This document shows positions 59,304-64,000 of a stretch of DNA of 64,000 nt, one piece after another. Location: assembly GCA_020632795.1 (NCBI GenBank), contig JACKEV010000006.1, positions 1,794,501-1,858,500 on the forward strand, read 5' to 3'. A program made the translations under genes and the position numbers. Source of the DNA: Alphaproteobacteria bacterium (GTDB lineage: Bacteria; Myxococcota_A; UBA796; CAJQPC01). The notes beneath the pieces were generated by a model. The model saw only the letters and a list, made by a program, of their open reading frames with translations. It searched no databases and was not told the origin of the DNA. Every line of letters starts with the position of its first letter. Position 1 is the stretch's first letter.

Positions 59304-59903
59304 TCACGGCCCCGCGATCATGCGGTAGTGAAGCTCCCGCAGCGCGCCCAGGTTGCCCTGGAAGGGGGCAGGCTCGTGCGCCGCCAGCCAGGCCGCGTGC
59401 ATCTGGAAGGCGCAGCGCTCCGGTGGCATGCGGCCCACGGCAGTGGCCAGGCCCGGGCACAGGAGGGTGTGGATGCCCGCGCCGCCCTCGTTCGCTGCCT
59501 GAGCAACCAACAACGCCGCCCGGAAGGCCAGGTAGGCGTTGACGGTCTGAGGCACCGGCGTCGGGACGCGCATCGTGGGCGCGCTGATCAGCCAGGGGAC
59601 GCGGGGGTGCTCGGTGGGAACGAGGGTGGCCTGCCCCACCGGCAGCTCGCCGTGCCAGGCCTCCATCAGGTGCTCCTGCAGGCGCCGCTGGAGGCCCCAG
59701 CCGAAATAGCGGCTGTAGGCCAGGTCGACGCCGCCATCCATGTAGCCGAAGCTGTTGGCAGGGCTGACGATGGCGTCGGCCTCCAGCGAGGCGTCGAGGA
59801 TGTCGCCTGTGGAGATCGTGATGGCGTCGATCCCTCCGAGCTGGGCCTGCCAGGCCCTCGTCATCTCGGGGTTGACGTCTCGGAGGTGGACACGCAGCGG
59901 CAC
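59304..59903 (-). CDS. Macro-domain protein
   Basis: 199 residues from GTG 59903 with GGAG upstream. The macro signature DAIVSPANSFGYMDGGVDLA (ADP-ribose-binding loop) and the later GIHTLLCPGLATAVG are present. Macro domains bind or hydrolyse ADP-ribose derivatives; this one may remove ADP-ribose from proteins or nucleic acids. It is convergent with the SDR gene. Confidence 0.82.
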   Translation of the reverse strand: MPLRVHLRDVNPEMTRAWQAQLGGIDAITISTGDILDASLEADAIVSPANSFGYMDGGVDLAYSRYFGWGLQRRLQEHLMEAWHGELPVGQATLVPTEHPRVPWLISAPTMRVPTPVPQTVNAYLAFRAALLVAQAANEGGAGIHTLLCPGLATAVGRMPPERCAFQMHAAWLAAHEPAPFQGNLGALRELHYRMIAGP

Positions 59904-59915
59904 GGGGCGCTCCAG

Positions 59916-60974
59916 TCAGGGGGCCGCCAGCGTCACCTCGACCAGATAGAAGACGTCGGCGAGGTAGGAGATATACACGATCCCACCCTCCTCCTGGCGA
60001 AGCTCGGGGTGCTCGCCTGCGTGCATGGCGCCGTCCTCGGTGACCTCGAACAGGGTGACCTCCCGAGACCAGGGGCCCTCCGGCGCGGGCGCGGTGCGCG
60101 CCACCACCTTCCCCCAGTCCATGTACACCGCCAGCCAGCGTCCCAGGAACGGGTTCTCCGCGATGGTGATGTTGGGGCTTCCTCGGAACAGCGACGCGGC
60201 GTCGGTGACCGCGTCGGTCCAGGCGGAGCCGTCCCAGAACTGCCAGGCGTCCCGCTCCAAGGCGCGCTCGACCGGGGCGCGACCCAGGCGGCAGCCGTGG
60301 TCCTCCCAGGGGCCCCCCGAGCAGGAGTACATCGCGAGGAAGCCGTCCTGGAGGTACAACCCCGGCCCGAACTCACCCTCGGCGGCGCTGTCGAACAGCA
60401 GCGTGGGGTCGGACAGCCCGCTGGCCACCTCGGGGCGGGTCGGCCCGGCGTCGAAGTCCGTCCAGAGCGCCAGGGAGTTGCCGACGGGGTGGAAGTTCCA
60501 CTCCCCCGGCTCGCTGTAGATCTGCGCGTAGCTCAGCCAGGCGCGGTCGCCGTCCTCCACCGGGCCGCCGCCCCATATGGCGTAGCGGGCGCCGCACGGG
60601 TCCTCGCAGTCGCCGTCGTCGACGTGTACCTCGTTGAAGGCCTGCTCGTCCTCGGTGCGGGGGAAGAACTCGTCGGCCGCGCCCAGGGCGTCCAGGGGCT
60701 GCACGAAGCCCTGGAGCCCGTCGGAGGCGTCGAGGTCCTCGGTCCAGGACATCGAGTTGTTGCGCCAGGGGTTGGGGAAGGTGCCGGACTCGGTGGCCCC
60801 GCCGTCGCCGTACACCCAGACGCTGCGGCCCTGGAACAGGCCGCTGACCCCACCATCCCGGCCCTCGATCTCGGCGGGCTGCGCCATCGGGCCCAGCTCG
60901 CGGACGTCGACGACCGACAGGTCTGCGGCGCCGGAGCAGGCGGCCAGGGGGGCGAGGAGGAGGAGGGTCCGCAT
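59916..60974 (-). CDS. Putative lipoprotein, DUF4185/five-bladed-propeller-like
   Basis: 352 residues. Lipobox LAPLAACSGA. The body alternates short strands (RSVWVYGDG, NSMSW, YAIWGGG, AWLSYAQIYS, GRWLAVYMDWG), resembling the five-bladed propeller of DUF4185/GH43-like proteins. Conserved Asp/Glu positions could be catalytic or sugar-binding. It starts 12 bases from the macro-domain gene on the same strand but the link is unclear. Confidence 0.75.
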   Translation of the reverse strand: MRTLLLLAPLAACSGAADLSVVDVRELGPMAQPAEIEGRDGGVSGLFQGRSVWVYGDGGATESGTFPNPWRNNSMSWTEDLDASDGLQGFVQPLDALGAADEFFPRTEDEQAFNEVHVDDGDCEDPCGARYAIWGGGPVEDGDRAWLSYAQIYSEPGEWNFHPVGNSLALWTDFDAGPTRPEVASGLSDPTLLFDSAAEGEFGPGLYLQDGFLAMYSCSGGPWEDHGCRLGRAPVERALERDAWQFWDGSAWTDAVTDAASLFRGSPNITIAENPFLGRWLAVYMDWGKVVARTAPAPEGPWSREVTLFEVTEDGAMHAGEHPELRQEEGGIVYISYLADVFYLVEVTLAAP

Positions 60975-61036
60975 GGAGGGAACCTATCGGACCGCCCGCC
61001 CCGCGCCGCCCGGAAACGTACTCGCCGCCGGTACGA

Positions 61037-61651
61037 TCACAGCGCCAGGAGCTGGGAGACCTTCACACCGACCATCTCGGCGACCCACCGCCGGGTCTCC
61101 GGGTCCTTCAGGCTCTCGCGGAAGGCGGGGTCCTTCACCAGCTCCTTGAGCGGCGGCACGTTCAGGCCAGCCAGGCTGGTGAGGCCGTGCGCCCGCATGA
61201 GGCCGGGGATGCGGTCGGCGTGGATCGTGATGCCCAGCGCGTCGTTCGCGGTGCCCACCATCGCGCTGACGCCGTCCTTGCGGGAGTCGATGAAGCGCTC
61301 GAAGCCGTCCTCGGTGGAGCACTCCACATAGCGCACGGTGGCGTCGCCGAGGTTCCAGAAGCAGTGCTGGACGCCGCGGGGCTTGATGACGTGGGCGCCA
61401 GCGCCGGCCCTGAACCGCAGCCCCCCCTCGCCGCCGATCTCGAACTCCAGCTCGCCGTTCAGGATGAACATGGTCTGGTCTTCGTTGGCGTGGGTGTGGG
61501 GGGCGAGCAGGGCCTTGGGCTCCACCTCGCCCTCCATGATGGAGAAGTGACCGCCGAGGCGCTCGGTGCGGAAGATGAGCACCATGTCGCTGGCGGTGGC
61601 CTCGCCCTGGCCGGGCGCGACGACGAGATCATGGACGCAGAGGTCGGACAT
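61037..61651 (-). CDS. Cupin-domain protein
   Basis: About 204 residues from ATG 61651, GGAG six bases upstream. A single-cupin barrel at ~25-110 with LAPHTHANEDQTMFILNGEL and HVIKPRGVQHCFWN gives the usual His/Glu/His metal ligands. The C-terminal ~90 residues form a helical extension. It may be a dioxygenase/isomerase or a sensor; the substrate is unknown. Confidence 0.78.
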   Translation of the reverse strand: MSDLCVHDLVVAPGQGEATASDMVLIFRTERLGGHFSIMEGEVEPKALLAPHTHANEDQTMFILNGELEFEIGGEGGLRFRAGAGAHVIKPRGVQHCFWNLGDATVRYVECSTEDGFERFIDSRKDGVSAMVGTANDALGITIHADRIPGLMRAHGLTSLAGLNVPPLKELVKDPAFRESLKDPETRRWVAEMVGVKVSQLLAL

Positions 61652-61784
61652 CCTGGACTCCTGTTGGGAGGGTCTGTATCGAAAGGCGGCCCGTTTCCCG
61701 CCTTGCATCTACAGAATAGGAGTCCGTTCGCCGCCTCACCAGGACAGACGGCGCCGCAGACCGGGCATTTCGCGCCAACCCTGC

Positions 61785-62492
61785 TCAGCGCTGCGCGATG
61801 GTCTCCCCGATGCGCTCCAGGAACAAACGCTCCAGCCCGGCCTCCCCGATGTCCTCGACCCGCTCGTCGGCCACGACCCGGCCGTGGGCCAGCATCACCA
61901 CCCGGTCGGCGATGCGCTCGACCGTCTCCAGGACGTGGGTGGACAGCAGCACCGCCGCGCCCTCGGCGCAGCGCTCCCGCAGGAAGCCCTTCACCCGGGC
62001 CGCCGAGGGCGGATCCAGGCCGTTGAGCGCCTCGTCGAGGACCAGCACCGGGGGCCGGGCGACCACCGCCGCCGCCAGAGCGGTCTTGCGGCGCATGCCC
62101 TGGGAGTACTCCCGGATCAGCCGGTCGGCGTCGCTGCCCAGGCCGGTCATGGCCAGCGCCGCGTCCAGGTCCCCGCCGCCGCGCAGCTCGATGATGAACT
62201 CCAGGAACTCCCTGCAGGTCAGGTAGTCGTAGAGGCGAGGCTCCTCGGGCACGTACCCGAAGCGGCGGCGCGCGGCGCCCGGGTCGGCCAGCACGTCGAC
62301 CCCGCAGATGCGCACCGCCCCCGCCGTGGGCTGGAGCTGGCCGGTCAGCATGCGCAGCGTCGTGGACTTCCCGGCCCCGTTGTGCCCGATCAAGGCGACG
62401 AACTCGCCGGGCTCCACCGCGAAGTCGACCTGCTCGACCGCGACCACCCGGCCGTACTCCTTGCGGAGCCCGACGACCTCGATGGCGCTCAT
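61785..62492 (-). CDS. ABC transporter ATP-binding protein
   Basis: About 235 residues from ATG 62492. Walker A GHNGAGKS, signature YSQGMRRK, Walker B VLVLDEALNGLDP and switch STHVLE. Of the drug/lipid exporter (CcmA/NatA) type. It is coupled by ATGA to the permease gene upstream. Confidence 0.9.
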   Translation of the reverse strand: MSAIEVVGLRKEYGRVVAVEQVDFAVEPGEFVALIGHNGAGKSTTLRMLTGQLQPTAGAVRICGVDVLADPGAARRRFGYVPEEPRLYDYLTCREFLEFIIELRGGGDLDAALAMTGLGSDADRLIREYSQGMRRKTALAAAVVARPPVLVLDEALNGLDPPSAARVKGFLRERCAEGAAVLLSTHVLETVERIADRVVMLAHGRVVADERVEDIGEAGLERLFLERIGETIAQR

Positions 62493-63859
62493 ATTCCACC
62501 TCCGGATATCTCGCCCCAGGGCGTGACGGCCAGCGCGACCCCGGCCCAGCAGGCCAGCCCCAGCGCCAGATACAGGAACGCGCCCTTGCTGCGCAGCGGG
62601 CTGATGAGCGTGGCGAGCACGGCGAGGGCGACGGCGAGGACCTCCAACGCCCCCAGGACCGGGCCAGCCACGCCCGCCCCCTGCCGGATGGCCAGCGCCA
62701 GAACGGGCGGCGCGACCGCACCCTGGAGCCAGGCGAACACCGTGAGCCCCCGCGCGGCCAGCACCGGGCCGCGCGACCAGGGCAGCACCTGCTCCAGCCA
62801 CAGCGGATCGGTGGCCGCCAGCCGAAGCCCCACCGTGCCCACCACGACCATGCCCGCGCCGGCCACCAGCGCCGCCCGCCCTGGGGCCAGCGGATCCTCG
62901 GACCAGGCTGGCAGGAAGGCGATGAGGCCCAGCCCCCACGCCCCGGTGACCCAGGCGCGCAGGCCCCGCCAGCCATGCCGAAGCTCCCGAAGCACGAAAG
63001 GCCGCGCCGCCGCCGGAAGGTAGCGCACCGCCCACTCGAGGTAGACCCGGCGGGCCTCCTCGGGGTCCTCGGTGCCCTCGTAGGCGGCGTCGATCTCCGC
63101 AAGGATGACCGTGGCGCGGTAGTGGTAGCGCTCGGCCAGCCGCCCGGCGGGCAGCCAGGCCAGCCCCCCGACGGCGATCGGGAGGAGCAAGGCCACCGCG
63201 CCCAGCAGCTGCCCTTCCAGCACCCTCTGCGCCCCCATCGATGCCCCGTAGACCGCCGCCCCGCCCAGGGCCAGCACCACCCCGGGCGCGTAGATGAGGG
63301 CAGCCTGGAGCCGGGGATTGCTGCCCCGCAGCAGGTTCAGGAGGAGCGAGAGCGCGGGGCTCTCCGCCGCCCAGACGCTGGCCAGGTGCACCGTGAAGCC
63401 GGAGAGCAGCCCGACCGCCCAGCCGCCCGCCGCGACCGCCGCGATCAGCGCCCAGGCCAGCGCCTCCCCGGACCACAGGACCGGCAGCGCGACGACCGCA
63501 GCCCCCAGCGGCAGCGCGGCGTGCTCCCAGGCGGTCCGCAGCAGCAGGTAGCGCAGCAGCGCGGGGGTGTCCGCCGGGTGCGGATCGAGGATCGGCCGCT
63601 CCTCTCCCCGGACCAGCGCGACGTAGGTGCGCAGGGACATCGCCCCGCACAGCACCAGGCCCAGGCGAAGCCCCAGCCCGGCCGCCCCCTCGGCGAGGGC
63701 GGCGCTGCCCAGCCAGTCCATGAACACCGGCCGGATCAGCGGACCGGCCAGCGCCAGCGCCCCGAGCGGCAGCAGCCAGGCGGCGGCCTCCCGAAGCCGT
63801 CGCTCCTGCCGCGCGTGCGCGCGACGCCGGGCCCAGGCGCGCAGGTAGGGGTTGGCCAT
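62489..63859 (-). CDS. ABC transporter permease, multi-span membrane protein
   Basis: About 456 residues from ATG 63859. Twelve or so hydrophobic segments, with a charged central region (AEIDAAYEGTEDPEEARRVY). It is the partner of the ATPase at 61785. The transported substrate is unknown; the pair resembles ABC-2-type exporters. Confidence 0.8.
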   Translation of the reverse strand: MANPYLRAWARRRAHARQERRLREAAAWLLPLGALALAGPLIRPVFMDWLGSAALAEGAAGLGLRLGLVLCGAMSLRTYVALVRGEERPILDPHPADTPALLRYLLLRTAWEHAALPLGAAVVALPVLWSGEALAWALIAAVAAGGWAVGLLSGFTVHLASVWAAESPALSLLLNLLRGSNPRLQAALIYAPGVVLALGGAAVYGASMGAQRVLEGQLLGAVALLLPIAVGGLAWLPAGRLAERYHYRATVILAEIDAAYEGTEDPEEARRVYLEWAVRYLPAAARPFVLRELRHGWRGLRAWVTGAWGLGLIAFLPAWSEDPLAPGRAALVAGAGMVVVGTVGLRLAATDPLWLEQVLPWSRGPVLAARGLTVFAWLQGAVAPPVLALAIRQGAGVAGPVLGALEVLAVALAVLATLISPLRSKGAFLYLALGLACWAGVALAVTPWGEISGGGI

Positions 63860-63964
63860 GGGCTCCCCTAACCCTGATTCAGACCGCGCGGCATCGGCGA
63901 TCATGGCTGCCCGCGGGCGCAACAGCTATGCTGCCCTCTTCCCCCGGGTCCTCGAGGTGCCGCT

Positions 63965-64000
63965 ATGCTCCGTGTGGTCGCAATGCTCGCCCTGTTCACC
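63965..64000 (+). CDS. N-terminus of a secreted or lipoprotein-like gene (right edge)
   Basis: ATG 63965 with GAGG upstream gives MLRVVAMLALFT before the window ends, which looks like the start of a signal peptide. The gene cannot be identified. Confidence 0.4.
   Translation, partial: MLRVVAMLALFT

Noticed and set aside
55098..61751. 15-mer CACCAGGACAGACGG at 55098 and 61737
   Set aside because: Exact repeat, but flanking sequence and context differ, so it is probably coincidence or low-level composition bias.

Overview
The window is about 70% G+C with dense genes, short ATGA/GTGA overlaps and good Shine-Dalgarno sites. It encodes many short-signal lipoproteins whose mature N-termini are Asp/Thr-rich (DDTG-type linkers), multi-heme and copper oxidoreductase-like lipoproteins, a Cys-rich surface protein with a MYXO-CTERM-like tail, an OmpR-wHTH/NB-ARC/TPR regulator and a sigma-54 activator system. 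This suggests a Myxococcota (deltaproteobacterial) chromosome, but no rRNA or universal marker is present to prove it.

Layout. 0-12.3 kb (host): lipoprotein and membrane protein; large signal-integrating regulator divergent from a histidine kinase/NtrC-type regulator pair preceded by a well-formed sigma-54 promoter; RluA-type pseudouridine synthase; a surface-electron-transfer set (copper monooxygenase-like lipoprotein with CxxCH, propeller-like lipoprotein, tandem DUF1111 di-heme protein); an EF-hand protein. 12.36-34.94 kb: an integrated element bounded by a 13-bp direct repeat. 34.9-64 kb (host): SdhC-like cytochrome b, LysR regulator, cobalamin riboswitch with two lipoproteins, HAD and APH-like enzymes, membrane/propeller protein, methyltransferase, Uma2-like protein, further lipoproteins, IorA/IorB-type molybdenum oxidoreductase, fatty-acid desaturase, methyltransferases, an FG-GAP lipoprotein, a duplicated HExxH metalloprotease locus with a CpXC protein and a repeated leader, an SDR, a macro-domain protein, a cupin protein and an ABC exporter.

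The integrated element has temperate-phage logic: integrase, small wHTH protein, HNH protein and a leftward early operon; a short XRE repressor flanked by operator-like inverted repeats on both sides; a divergent Cro-like gene; a rightward early operon with two Cys-rich paralogs, a ParB-like protein and a wHTH replication-type protein. Its late half has no recognisable terminase, portal or tail gene. Instead it carries a compact leftward cluster: a hydrophobic protein, a coat-like protein with a scaffold-like N-terminus, a transglutaminase-like cysteine protease, a beta-rich protein, a membrane protein, an M23 peptidase and a Pro/Ala-rich protein. Divergent from it are a RadA-like ATPase and three small genes, with three 9-bp iterons between. 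At about 22.6 kb this fits a non-tailed, possibly membrane-containing temperate virus better than a tailed phage; that reading is an inference and is the main novelty candidate.

Other points of interest: a B12 riboswitch that appears to control lipoproteins of unknown function, and the metalloprotease-CpXC-metalloprotease locus in which a roughly 130-bp leader encoding a 15-residue peptide and a hairpin is duplicated.
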